Source: JAJPHJ01 sp035622315 (GTDB taxonomy: Bacteria; Vulcanimicrobiota; Vulcanimicrobiia; Eremiobacterales; Eremiobacteraceae). From it: a stretch of DNA of 37,449 bases. The notes beneath the pieces are model-generated. The model made no database searches. It was given only the letters and a program-made list of their open reading frames with translations, and had not been told where the DNA came from. The DNA lies in assembly GCA_035622315.1 (NCBI GenBank), contig DASPVP010000017.1:1-37449 (forward strand), read 5' to 3'. Made by a program: the position numbers and the translations under genes. Below, piece after piece: positions 28,028-37,345 of the stretch. Every line of letters starts with the position of its first letter. The first letter of the stretch is position 1.

Positions 28028-30904
28028 GTGAAGCGGACGATCGTGTTCTCGATTTGCGTGCTCGCTCTTTGCGCCACCCCGTCATGGGCAGACACCGGTG
28101 CGGTACGGCTTCCGACAAACCAGTTGCTCACGCCGACCGCGGCACCCGGCTCGAAATTGCAACGGCTGCCGACAGGCCTGCGCGCGGATGGCACAGCGGA
28201 CGCAGACGGTGCGGTGGCCTCCGCGGTCAGTCCCGACGGCACCGCGATGCTCGTGCTCACGACTGGATACGACACGACATACTTCACCCCAGCGGGCAAA
28301 CCGATCGTGCACGCCGTGCTCGATCCGCTGACAGGCGCCGTCTCGAAGGTGACGACGCCGGCGGCGCAATGGATCTTCGTATACGACATCCGCCCCGGAA
28401 TGCCCAAGCTCGTGCATTTCCTGAACGTGCCGCTCGCCTACAACGGGATCGCGTGGGATCCCGAAGGCAGGCGCTTTTACGTCTCCGGTGGTCCGGAAGA
28501 TCGCATCTATATCTTCAAGGCAGGACCGCGCTCGGCCGTTTCAGCGGAGCAGTCGTGGTCAGCCGATACGCCGTTCATCGAACTCGGCCACAATTCCAAA
28601 GCCACCGCTCCGCTTTCGACGCAAGACGGCGGCTTGCTCAAAGGAACGCCCGCTGGTGACGCACGCGCGGCTGTGCAAGGACTGCCGTTCCCCGCGGTGG
28701 CTGCAGGGATCGCGACGAGTGCGGACGGGAGGACGCTCTACGTCGCTAACATGCAGAACGACTCGCTGTCCGTCGTCGACATCGCCCGCCGCCGCGTGTC
28801 GAAAGAGATCCGATTCTTCACGCCGGGCGGCCGTGTGGCTCACGGCGAGTATCCGTTCTGGGTCGTGGCCGGCCGCCAAGGAACGGTCTACGTCAGCAGC
28901 TTGCGCGACGGCCAGATCGTCGTCGTCGGTCCGAATGGCGAACGATACATCCATGTCGGCGGGGAGCCGAACAAAATGCTGCTCTCACGCGACGGCCGTA
29001 CGCTGTATGTCGCCAATGGAGATCTCGATCGGATCGATGTGATCGATACTGCAACCGCAAGCCTGCGGCGCAGCATCTCCCTCTCGCGCGGAGATGACCC
29101 TTACCTGGGTGCGAACCCGAACTCGCTCGCGCTCGACCGTGACGAAAAGACCCTCTACGTCACGCTCGGCGCGGAGAACGCGCTCGCGGTCGTGGATGTC
29201 GCGAGCGCCCGCGTCCTCGGACGCATTCCGACCGGCTGGTATCCCTCGAGCGTGAGCGTGAACCCCGATGGCCGTACGCTCTACGTCCTCAACACGAAAT
29301 CGCCATCCGGACCGACCGACTATGCGATCGACAAGGAAGACAACCCGCTACCGCTACCTGGTGGGCGCAACGGCTATGTCTTCAATCTCGAAAAGGCAGG
29401 ACTCCTGAGCTTGCCGGTGCCGAACGCAGCAACGCTTGCGAAACTCTCGACGATCGTCGACCGGAACAACGGGTTTGTCGCGGAGTCGCCGATCGACGCA
29501 AGGATGATGGCGTTCTTGCATCAGCGGATTCAACACGTCATCTACATCATGAAGGAGAACCGGACATACGATCAAGTGCTTGGGGACTTGCGTCCGGGAA
29601 ACGGCGATCCCAAACTTGTGGAGTTCGGGCAGCCCATCACGCCCAACAACCACGCGCTCGCGTCCGACTTCGTCACCTTGGACAATTTCTACGCGAGCGG
29701 CGACGTCTCGGGCGACGGATGGGACTGGACGCTCCAAGCGCGGGCCAACGACTACAACGCCAAGACCGTCGCGTTCACGTACGGCAACGGCGGGTTCACG
29801 AACGAATGGCAGGGCGAACCGCGCAACGTCAACCTTTCGCTGCCGGTCCATGGCGCGCGAACGCCGCAAGGCGAACGCATCACCACGCTCTTCGACCCGA
29901 GCGGTGGTTCGACGATCCTGCCAGGCGACAAAGATATCGGCGCCACAGAGGGCACCGGAGATCTGGATCCAGAGGCGCACGGCGGTTTTATCTGGGATGC
30001 GGTCCTACGCGCTGGCTTGACTCACCGCCACTACGGTCTGTACACGAGCATGCTGTTCTACAACCCAAAGGCGCCGTACTATCTGCCCATCTCGCGCACG
30101 CCTTACGCCTCGCGTCTCATCCAAGCGATACCCGTGCAGAAAGCGCTGTGGGGCCGCACCGATCTCTACTATCGCGGTTGGGATCTCGACGTCCCGGACC
30201 AATATCGCTATGAGGAGTGGAAGCGCGAGTTCGACGGCTACGTGCGGCGCGGTGACCTGCCAAGCTTCGAAGCCCTCGTCATGCCCACCGACCACTTCGG
30301 GAATTTCAGCACGAACGTGGCGGGCACGAACACGCCCGAGTCGCAGATCGCGGGCAACGACTACGCGCTCGGTGAGGTGGTCGCGGCGGTCAGCGCGTCG
30401 CCGTACTGGAAGAACACCGCGATCTTCGTCATCGAAGACGACGCGCAAGACGGTCCTGACCATGTGGATTCACATCGCACCGTCGCGCAGGTCATCTCCG
30501 CGTACACGCGGCATCGCGGCGTCGATTCGACGTTCTACGACACGGTCTCGATGGTGCGCACGATGGAAGACATCTTGGGCATCGACCATCTCGGCATGTT
30601 CGACGCGAACGCGCGCCCCATGGCCGAGGTGTTCTTGCGGCAGGCGGATCTCGCGCCGTACCGTCCAATCATTCCCGGCATTTTGTGCCGAGCGCCGGTA
30701 CATGCGTCACTCGTGCCGGCTTGCGCGGACAAGCGATTCGCGCAAAGCAGACCGGTGCACGCGCTGCATGACGCGGTGTGGTGGTCGGCGCAGACCCGCG
30801 GATTCGATTTCAGAAAGCCGGATGCGGTCGACGCCTTTGCGTTCAACCGCATCCTTTGGTTCGGTACGAAGGGCGAAGCCCAGCCCTACCCGGGCCCGCG
30901 TTAG
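28028..30904 (+). CDS. Exported YncE-type beta-propeller / alkaline-phosphatase-superfamily phosphoesterase
   Basis: A 958-residue protein with two parts and a signal peptide (1-21). From about 55 to 430 come YVTN/YncE-type propeller repeats (AVSPDGTAMLVL, YNGIAWDPEGRRFYVS, GRTLYVANMQNDSLSVVDI, GRTLYVANGDLDRIDVIDT, KTLYVTLGAENALAVVDV, GRTLYVLNTKS). From about 500 on there is a phosphoesterase domain: HVIYIMKENRTYDQVLGDL with the metal-binding E-N, PNNHALA, DNFYASGDVSGDGWDW, and FVIEDDAQDGPDHVDSHRT near the C terminus, all intact. NCBI-style naming would be bifunctional YncE/alkaline phosphatase family protein; substrate unknown. It starts with GTG 50 bases after the previous gene, without a clear ribosome-binding site. 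The TAG is interleaved with the stop of the TonB receptor gene. Confidence 0.88.
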   Translation: MKRTIVFSICVLALCATPSWADTGAVRLPTNQLLTPTAAPGSKLQRLPTGLRADGTADADGAVASAVSPDGTAMLVLTTGYDTTYFTPAGKPIVHAVLDPLTGAVSKVTTPAAQWIFVYDIRPGMPKLVHFLNVPLAYNGIAWDPEGRRFYVSGGPEDRIYIFKAGPRSAVSAEQSWSADTPFIELGHNSKATAPLSTQDGGLLKGTPAGDARAAVQGLPFPAVAAGIATSADGRTLYVANMQNDSLSVVDIARRRVSKEIRFFTPGGRVAHGEYPFWVVAGRQGTVYVSSLRDGQIVVVGPNGERYIHVGGEPNKMLLSRDGRTLYVANGDLDRIDVIDTATASLRRSISLSRGDDPYLGANPNSLALDRDEKTLYVTLGAENALAVVDVASARVLGRIPTGWYPSSVSVNPDGRTLYVLNTKSPSGPTDYAIDKEDNPLPLPGGRNGYVFNLEKAGLLSLPVPNAATLAKLSTIVDRNNGFVAESPIDARMMAFLHQRIQHVIYIMKENRTYDQVLGDLRPGNGDPKLVEFGQPITPNNHALASDFVTLDNFYASGDVSGDGWDWTLQARANDYNAKTVAFTYGNGGFTNEWQGEPRNVNLSLPVHGARTPQGERITTLFDPSGGSTILPGDKDIGATEGTGDLDPEAHGGFIWDAVLRAGLTHRHYGLYTSMLFYNPKAPYYLPISRTPYASRLIQAIPVQKALWGRTDLYYRGWDLDVPDQYRYEEWKREFDGYVRRGDLPSFEALVMPTDHFGNFSTNVAGTNTPESQIAGNDYALGEVVAAVSASPYWKNTAIFVIEDDAQDGPDHVDSHRTVAQVISAYTRHRGVDSTFYDTVSMVRTMEDILGIDHLGMFDANARPMAEVFLRQADLAPYRPIIPGILCRAPVHASLVPACADKRFAQSRPVHALHDAVWWSAQTRGFDFRKPDAVDAFAFNRILWFGTKGEAQPYPGPR

Positions 30905-33900
30905 TACTTGATGCTATAGTACGCGGTGAACAGCCGCGGCGGACCGTTCGGCTCCTTCTCGTACGGGTAGACGCTCTGGTTGTACATGAACGGCTCGCAA
31001 CCGTACGATTGGCCGGGCGCGCATTGATTGGTGTTGAAACCCGACCCAGCGCCGAAGCTGCCAATCCCTTGCGGCACGTAGAAGAGGTTGGCGGGAACGG
31101 TCGTCGGCGAATAGTTGCCGAGCAGATTCTCGACCCGCAGCCCGATCTCGGAGTTGTGCGGGCCTGCGCCGAGCATGTGCGCGATGCTGAGGTCGACGGT
31201 CGCGATGGCCGGGCCGAAGAGGCTCCCGGGGTCGGGTCCTTCTGGCGTTCCTCGAGAAGCGACGATGTTCGGGTGCTCGGGCGTGCCTGGGTCTGTCGGA
31301 TCGGTGAAATAGTAGGCTTCGGATGGGGTGACCGCCGCCAGGTCCGTGTTCAGCACTTGCTCGGGCTGTCCGTTCGGACCGAAGATATACGTCTCGGTCC
31401 CGACGCCATAGCGGTATCCCGACTCGTAGTTGACGGTGGTCGAGACGTGCCAACCGCCGCGAGAATCGTACACCAAGTTGACCGTTCCGGTCACCGGCGC
31501 GACGTAGGTGATGTGGAAGAAGTGGTTGGCCGCGAGCGCCGCGGCGCTCACGGTCGGGAAGAAATCTCCATCGTAGTTCGCGAGCGTGTTGTCGTAGGTG
31601 GCGTCGATCAGGCCGGAAAAGCCGATGTCGACATCGCGCTGCAGCGCGAACTCGACGCCCGTGTTTTCATTGATGCCGGCGTTTTCTTCTTTGGAAGGGC
31701 CGAAGACGGGCGTGCCGCTCGGCAAGGTGAAGAGCAGCGGCTGGTTGCCGACGACGTAGTTGAATCCTTTGCGATAGTAGGGCGTGAGCCGCAGCTCGAT
31801 GCCAGCGCCGAAATCGTGTTCCCACGAGAAGTCGTAATTGATGGCTGTTTGCGGCAGCACCGGCGTGTACTGCGCGAAGTCGTGTGTCGTGAGATCCAAG
31901 AGCACTTGCTGGTACAGGTTCGTCACGTGATTGGTCGTGCCGTAGCCTGGCAGGGGGAGAAAGCAACCGCTCGCGATGTCGCAGGATTGCAAGGAGGGTG
32001 ACGGCTGGTAGGTCGTCTGCAGCGCCGAGAGGGGGACGAACTCGATGTTCTTCCCGTATGACATGCGGAAGGTGTCGCGCGGGCTCGTTTGATAGGTGGC
32101 CGCGAGGCGAGGGCTGATCTGTTGCGGCCGGGTGACGTCCGCACCGATCGGCGATCCGGGGACGGTGACGACGTCCCCCGCGTCGTTGAAATAGTACGTC
32201 GTGTTCTGCAGCGCCGCGTCTGACGGGAACCCGACGACCTCCTGATCCCAGCGCAAACCATACGTCATCGTGAAGCGTTCGTTTGGTTGCCAGCGGTCTT
32301 TTGCCCAGATATCCCACTTGTGCACCGGGGCGTTCGAATAACCGGCGTTATCGACGTAGGTCGAGAGGGGAGCGAGCGCGCTCGTGGTCGGCAGCGTGAG
32401 ACCGTACGCGGCGTTGATGGCGGTGTTGTAGGGAGCGATGTAGCAGCCGCCGGCCCCGGGCGTGTTGGTGAAATCGTTGGTGAGCAATCCGGCCACCTGC
32501 GGGCAGCCGAGATCTTCGAGCGGTTCGTAGGTAGGCTCGAAACTCGGGAAATCGATCCAGTAGTTGGTCGTGTACGCGCCGCCATCCGCGCCCAAGCTCA
32601 ACTCGTTGCGGCTTGAGATCTGGTTCGTATAATCGAACGCTTCGCCGAGCTCTTGCGTCTGCTCGTTGAAATACTGATCGGTGAACGATCCGAGATCGTA
32701 GGCGTACCAATCGATCCAGTTCAGGTAGTTGCGGAACACTCGCGCCTCGACGAAGCTCGACGGCGTGAGCTGACGTTTGAAATTGAGTTTTTGGATCACC
32801 GAGTTGAAGGTCTGGGTGTCGAACTGGTTGGTGTTCTGCAACGGCGTCACTTGACCCGGGATGAGCGTGATGTAGTTGCTTTGCAGCAGGGAAGTATTGC
32901 ACGGCGGATACGGTGGAGCGAAGCTCGGGAGGCAGGCGCCGAGCGGATCGCTCGACACTTGGACGTCGCCGTTCTTGGACGCGTAGGGTGCGAACGGTGG
33001 TGCGGCGAGATAATTGAAGTCAAACGTCTCGGCGCTGATGTTGGCGAGGTACTGCACCTCATCTTGATTGCCTCGCGCGAAGTGATAGAACACATTCAAG
33101 ATGTCGTCGTTGAGGTGGGTGAACACCGTCTCACCAAGCTCGAGCGGGAGCAACGTGGTGCGGTCCCCGTAGTCGCTCGCGTCTTGCGACCCGCCGAAGG
33201 AGAGGTAATAACTGAAGCGGTTGTCAGGCGTCGCCGCGCCCCAGTCAAAGGAAAGCTCGTGCCCGTAGGTCGGTCCATCGAGCCGCAACGTGGCTTGCCC
33301 CTCGGGCGGATACGTGCCGCGCTTGATCACTTCGTTGATCACGCCGGAGTTGGTGTTCCCGTTGCTGACGTCGTAACCACCGGTTGAGAGCTGTACGCTA
33401 CGCGCGCCATTGAGCGTGAGCGCGTTGAGGAACTCGCCGGTGCCGATCTCGGTGTTGTCCACACCGTCGAGCTCGTAGCCGACATCGTTCTCCGCGCCGG
33501 CGCGGATCGTCGGGTAGCCCTCGTTGTCTGTGGTCACGCCGGGCAGCGAATTGAACGCTTGAAAACCGTTGAGATCCTGCGGCGTGCCGTTGAGGTCTTG
33601 CAAGCGGTTCTGATTGACGACGTAGGTGTCTGCCGTGACGGTCGGCTGGATCAACGAGGTAGAACTGCGGACGGTGATGCGCCCTAACGACTTGACGCCC
33701 GCCTGAAGATGGATGTTGATGCGGCTGATCTGATCCTGCGTGGTCGTGAGACCGCGGACGATGGCGGGCTCGTACCCCTCCTTGCTGAAGGAAAGCGTGT
33801 AGGTGTCAAGCGCGAGTCCGTTGAGCGAATAGAAGCCGTTCGCACCGGTCGTCGTCGAATAATGGCCCGACGGGGACGAAGCCGAGACAGCGACGCCCGC

Positions 33901-34050
33901 GATCGGGCGACCCGCGGCATCGGTGACATAGCCTTGCACGCCGCCGGTGGTGCCGGCCATTGACGGCGTGGACAAAAAGCCCGCGAGCAGCATGGCCAGC
34001 ACCGCCACCGTCACGAGACAAGAGCGCAACGACGATCGCGAGTTCAGCAT
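30901..34050 (-). CDS. TonB-dependent receptor with carboxypeptidase-regulatory-like N-domain
   Basis: A 1049-residue outer-membrane transporter. Signal peptide about 1-32 (LVTVAVLAMLLAGFLSTPSMA), then a carboxypeptidase-regulatory-like domain GGVQGYVTDAAGRPIAGVAV ... GFYSLNGLALDTYTLSFSKEGY (36-115), a plug with LNGFQAFNSLPGVTTDNEGYPTIRAG and YELDGVDNTE, then a long barrel with many alternating aromatic strands. It ends PPRLFTAYYSIKY, with an aromatic last residue as expected for BAM-assembled barrels. I could not find a clear TonB box. The substrate is unknown; the neighbouring exported oxidase and phosphoesterase suggest uptake of a product or metal complex. This gene is the strongest evidence for an outer membrane. 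Confidence 0.9.
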   Translation of the reverse strand: MLNSRSSLRSCLVTVAVLAMLLAGFLSTPSMAGTTGGVQGYVTDAAGRPIAGVAVSASSPSGHYSTTTGANGFYSLNGLALDTYTLSFSKEGYEPAIVRGLTTTQDQISRINIHLQAGVKSLGRITVRSSTSLIQPTVTADTYVVNQNRLQDLNGTPQDLNGFQAFNSLPGVTTDNEGYPTIRAGAENDVGYELDGVDNTEIGTGEFLNALTLNGARSVQLSTGGYDVSNGNTNSGVINEVIKRGTYPPEGQATLRLDGPTYGHELSFDWGAATPDNRFSYYLSFGGSQDASDYGDRTTLLPLELGETVFTHLNDDILNVFYHFARGNQDEVQYLANISAETFDFNYLAAPPFAPYASKNGDVQVSSDPLGACLPSFAPPYPPCNTSLLQSNYITLIPGQVTPLQNTNQFDTQTFNSVIQKLNFKRQLTPSSFVEARVFRNYLNWIDWYAYDLGSFTDQYFNEQTQELGEAFDYTNQISSRNELSLGADGGAYTTNYWIDFPSFEPTYEPLEDLGCPQVAGLLTNDFTNTPGAGGCYIAPYNTAINAAYGLTLPTTSALAPLSTYVDNAGYSNAPVHKWDIWAKDRWQPNERFTMTYGLRWDQEVVGFPSDAALQNTTYYFNDAGDVVTVPGSPIGADVTRPQQISPRLAATYQTSPRDTFRMSYGKNIEFVPLSALQTTYQPSPSLQSCDIASGCFLPLPGYGTTNHVTNLYQQVLLDLTTHDFAQYTPVLPQTAINYDFSWEHDFGAGIELRLTPYYRKGFNYVVGNQPLLFTLPSGTPVFGPSKEENAGINENTGVEFALQRDVDIGFSGLIDATYDNTLANYDGDFFPTVSAAALAANHFFHITYVAPVTGTVNLVYDSRGGWHVSTTVNYESGYRYGVGTETYIFGPNGQPEQVLNTDLAAVTPSEAYYFTDPTDPGTPEHPNIVASRGTPEGPDPGSLFGPAIATVDLSIAHMLGAGPHNSEIGLRVENLLGNYSPTTVPANLFYVPQGIGSFGAGSGFNTNQCAPGQSYGCEPFMYNQSVYPYEKEPNGPPRLFTAYYSIKY

Positions 34051-34274
34051 GTGTTCATCCTCTCATGCTCAAGAGTGCTCGGCGAACTGTTTTCGAGGGG
34101 AGCGCGGGGAACCCTAGACATCCTACGAAGAGTTCTCTCCGAAGATTTCGCCAGTAAGACGCATCTTCTTGTTTTTTATGAATCGCATGAAGCGTCGTTT
34201 GCCGCTCAGAAACCGCGAAACGTTAGGGAGACGAGTACAACGTATGAGAGTGCTCCGTACAGAAAACTGAAGCG

Positions 34275-35087
34275 ATGACGGAAGAAGACCGGTCCGATCG
34301 CTGCGGCGGGTACGATGCGCGCAGGTTCGTCGCCGAGTATTATGATCACGTTCCGCTGTACGCAAACCGGCGCGACGTGCCGTTCTATGCGGAGCTTGCC
34401 GCGCAGGCGGGCGGACCCGTGCTCGAGCTCGGATGCGGCACGGGCCGCTTGCTCGTGCCATTGATCCGTTCGGGTTTTGCGGTCGATGGCATCGATCTTT
34501 CCTCCGCGATGCTCGAGCGATGCGAGAGAAAACTTGCAGCCGAACCAGCCTCGGTACAAGCGCGCGCGAGCATCAGGCAAGCTGACATGACGGACTTCGA
34601 TTTGGGCAAGCAGTACCCGCTCGTGATCGCTCCATTCCGCTGCTTCCAGCACATCATCGACGTCGACGATCAAATGCGCTGTCTCCGTTCGGCCGCTCGG
34701 CATTTGGCGCCAGGCGGCCTCTTGGTGCTCGATCTGTTCAACACCGATCCGGCGCGGATGCACGATCCCAAGTACCTGGAGGAGACGGTGGAATTCTCGC
34801 ACCTCGAGCTTCCCGACGGCCGCAGACTCGGTCGCTCGAGCCGAACCGCGGCTTTCCATCCGGCACGGCAGTACAATGAAACAGAGCTCATCTATCATGT
34901 GGAGCACCCGGATGGCCGCGCGGAACGCTTGGTCCATGCGTTCCCTATCCGATTGTTCTTCCGTTATGAAGTGGAGCACGTGCTGGCGCGCTGTGGCTTT
35001 GCTCTCACGGCGTGTTATGGCGACTACGACCGCTCGCCCTATCAAGACGACTCGCCGGAGATGATCGTGCTCGCTGAAAAAATCTGA
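34275..35087 (+). CDS. Class I SAM-dependent methyltransferase
   Basis: A 270-residue soluble methyltransferase. VLELGCGTGRLLVPLIRSG (about 49-67) is motif I, VDGIDLSSAMLERCERKL motif II with the acidic residue for the SAM ribose, ADMTDFDL motif III and APGGLLVLDLFN motif for the fourth strand. The N-terminal YDARRFVAEYYDHVP is common in small-molecule methyltransferases. The C-terminal part RLFFRYEVEHVLARCGFALTACYGDYD is typical of the group. Substrate unknown. It is divergent from the TonB receptor, with a 224-base gap (34051-34274) in which I see no firm promoter, and 67 bases before the DUF5916-like gene. Confidence 0.9.
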   Translation: MTEEDRSDRCGGYDARRFVAEYYDHVPLYANRRDVPFYAELAAQAGGPVLELGCGTGRLLVPLIRSGFAVDGIDLSSAMLERCERKLAAEPASVQARASIRQADMTDFDLGKQYPLVIAPFRCFQHIIDVDDQMRCLRSAARHLAPGGLLVLDLFNTDPARMHDPKYLEETVEFSHLELPDGRRLGRSSRTAAFHPARQYNETELIYHVEHPDGRAERLVHAFPIRLFFRYEVEHVLARCGFALTACYGDYDRSPYQDDSPEMIVLAEKI

Positions 35088-35140
35088 AAACTTAACGGTC
35101 GGGCGTCTGGTTTCGACGAAACTTCCGCGGCCAAGACCTG

Positions 35141-35146
35141 TATAAC
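35141..35146 (+). promoter_or_regulatory. Possible -10 element before the DUF5916-like gene
   Basis: TATAAC precedes the ATG at 35155 by eight bases. The -35 region (about 35118) is not consensus-like, so this is weak; if used, the transcript would be nearly leaderless. Confidence 0.25.
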
Positions 35147-35154
35147 TGAACGAC

Positions 35155-37320
35155 ATGGAACTCGCTTCGCGCTATCGCGCGCTCCTATCGCGTTTTTTCA
35201 TGACGGGCGTCGCGCTGCTCGCCTGCGGGGCCGCGGCACGGGCGGCGAGCGGGCAAGACGCCTTCACGATCACGGTGCCGAAGCTCGACGCGCCCCCATC
35301 CATGAACGGCGTCATCGATGATACATGGGCGAAAGCAGTTCAGATTCCGGTCACGTACGACTTCACCTATCAGCGTCCAGGCGAGCAGACGATCGCCTAC
35401 ATCGCGCAAGACGCGACGGCGCTCGACGTCGCATTCGTCGCGACGCAGAAGGCGCCGCTGACCGCCAATCAAGAGACCAACGGCTCCGGTGTGATGAGCG
35501 ACGACAGCGTGGGCATCGTCCTCTATCCGCAGGGCACGCAGGGCTTCCAATACCAGTTCGTCGCCAATCCGCTCGGCGCGCGCGACCAGACGTCGAGCGA
35601 GAACTCGAGCTATGCCCCGCAGTGGACCGCGGTGGCGAAGAAGACGGCGACCGGCTACGTCGTGACGATGCGCATCCCGTTCAATATCATACGCAGCGGG
35701 CACTCGCAGGACTGGCGAGCCCAGATGTATCGGATGGTGATGGCGACTAACAGCATGGACGTGTGGTCGCACGCTCCGGGCCAGCGCCAGGCGACCGACG
35801 CGACGTTCGCCGGCACGTTCCACGGGATCGCCGTCGCCGCCGACGCGTCGGCCCTTCGGCCGAAGCCTCGCCTGCAGATCTACGGACTGGGCGAGTTGAC
35901 GACGCCTGCCAACGGCGGCAACACGTCGCGCATCGGCGCCGACATGGCGTTGCCGGTCACCGCCACCTCATCGCTGCTCGCGACCGTGCATCCGGACTAC
36001 TCGAATCTCGAGACGGATCAGCAGACGATCGCGCCGACAGCGTATGCAAGGCAATACGCGGAAGTGCGCCCCTTCTTCACGCAAGCCACAGCGAATTACA
36101 ACTACAATTTCAGCTGCACGAACTGCCCGACGACGCTCTACACCCCGGCGATTCCCACCTTCAGCGACGGCTACGCCTACGAGGGAACGCAAGGGCCTTT
36201 GAACTTCGGGGCCTTCAACGCCGCCGGTCCTGGTCGCAGCGACGCCGGCGAGGCGCTCAACTACAACGTCTCCAATCCGAACGACATCTATGGCGTCAAT
36301 GTGCAGAACATCGCAGTGAACGCTCCCGGCCTCCATGACGTGACGACGACCCAAGAGTCCGGGTACGGAAACCAGCACACGCATTTCTTCGTGTACTTCA
36401 ACAGCGGGTCCGACCGGGGCACGAACGTCACCGACCCGGGCCTTGGCGACTACTTCGAATACGGCGGCGGTTACGTGACACAGCTGATCACCGAGGGTTT
36501 CACGTTTCAAAAGATCGGCGAGCAGTTCGATCCGGTGGACGGCTACGTGGCCCAGACGGACATCGCGGGGTATTCGGATTTCCTCAAACGCACGTTCAAC
36601 TTCGCTGCCGATGCGCCGCTGCGCGACATGACCTTCAAGTTCTTCTACGGGCGCTTCAACAACCACGAAGGGCAGATCGCGCAGACAGATGGGACAGCCC
36701 AGGTGAACCTCGACCTGCGCAACCTGCTCTCGCTTCAGCTCTTCACATCCACGAGCGGGGTTCGCACGACCTATAGCGACGAGTTCCTGCCCTACGACAC
36801 GAACGGTTTCCAAGTGGGATATAAGACCGCCACTACGACCCCGACCACGATCACGTACAACGGTGGGCTCTACCAGCACGGGCACCTCACCTCGTGGTCC
36901 TACGTCACGACGCAACCGGTACTGCATTCTGTGAACCTCTCGCTCGAAGCCGATGAGAGCCTGTACGCGCCTGGTATCGACTCGACGGACCCCGTAGCTC
37001 AGCAGTGGCTCGAGCGGTCAAGCCTGGATTGGCAGTTCAGCCGGGATGCGTCGGTCGTCATCGGCGCGCGCCGCATCATCGGGCGCAACTTGCCGAACTC
37101 CTTTCAAGCTTCGGACGTGACCACCGTTGCGCCGTGCGGCACGCCCAACGGCGAGAACCCTTTCGACTGCGTGAACGCAGGCAACGTCAGCTTCGCGTTC
37201 CACCTCCTGCACGCGCGCGACGAATACTACGTCGTCTACGGGAACCCCAACAGCTTGGCGACGACGCCTGCGCTCTACGTCAAGTGGATCCGCTACATCG
37301 GCGCGGAGAAAGGAACCTAG
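35155..37320 (+). CDS. DUF5916-like exported protein with CBM9-like N-terminal domain
   Basis: A 721-residue exported protein, signal peptide about 1-31 (FFMTGVALLACGAAARAASG). Residues 35-210 look like the carbohydrate-binding-module-9-type domain: KLDAPPSMNGVIDDTWAKA, YIAQDATALDVAFVATQKA, DDSVGIVLYPQGTQGFQYQFVANPLG, TATGYVVTMRIPFNII. After that come ATVHPDYSNLETDQQTIAPT and YAEVRPFFTQATA, which parallel the DUF5916 signature (NPDFS-VE-D and FPEKRPFFLEG). The remaining part has many alternating hydrophobic strands and probably forms a barrel or beta-rich surface domain. Function unknown; family members occur with TonB receptors and extracellular degradation. ATG at 35155 is the only sensible start. 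Confidence 0.75.
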   Translation: MELASRYRALLSRFFMTGVALLACGAAARAASGQDAFTITVPKLDAPPSMNGVIDDTWAKAVQIPVTYDFTYQRPGEQTIAYIAQDATALDVAFVATQKAPLTANQETNGSGVMSDDSVGIVLYPQGTQGFQYQFVANPLGARDQTSSENSSYAPQWTAVAKKTATGYVVTMRIPFNIIRSGHSQDWRAQMYRMVMATNSMDVWSHAPGQRQATDATFAGTFHGIAVAADASALRPKPRLQIYGLGELTTPANGGNTSRIGADMALPVTATSSLLATVHPDYSNLETDQQTIAPTAYARQYAEVRPFFTQATANYNYNFSCTNCPTTLYTPAIPTFSDGYAYEGTQGPLNFGAFNAAGPGRSDAGEALNYNVSNPNDIYGVNVQNIAVNAPGLHDVTTTQESGYGNQHTHFFVYFNSGSDRGTNVTDPGLGDYFEYGGGYVTQLITEGFTFQKIGEQFDPVDGYVAQTDIAGYSDFLKRTFNFAADAPLRDMTFKFFYGRFNNHEGQIAQTDGTAQVNLDLRNLLSLQLFTSTSGVRTTYSDEFLPYDTNGFQVGYKTATTTPTTITYNGGLYQHGHLTSWSYVTTQPVLHSVNLSLEADESLYAPGIDSTDPVAQQWLERSSLDWQFSRDASVVIGARRIIGRNLPNSFQASDVTTVAPCGTPNGENPFDCVNAGNVSFAFHLLHARDEYYVVYGNPNSLATTPALYVKWIRYIGAEKGT

Positions 37321-37345
37321 GCGCCCCGGCGAAACCACGAGCGCC

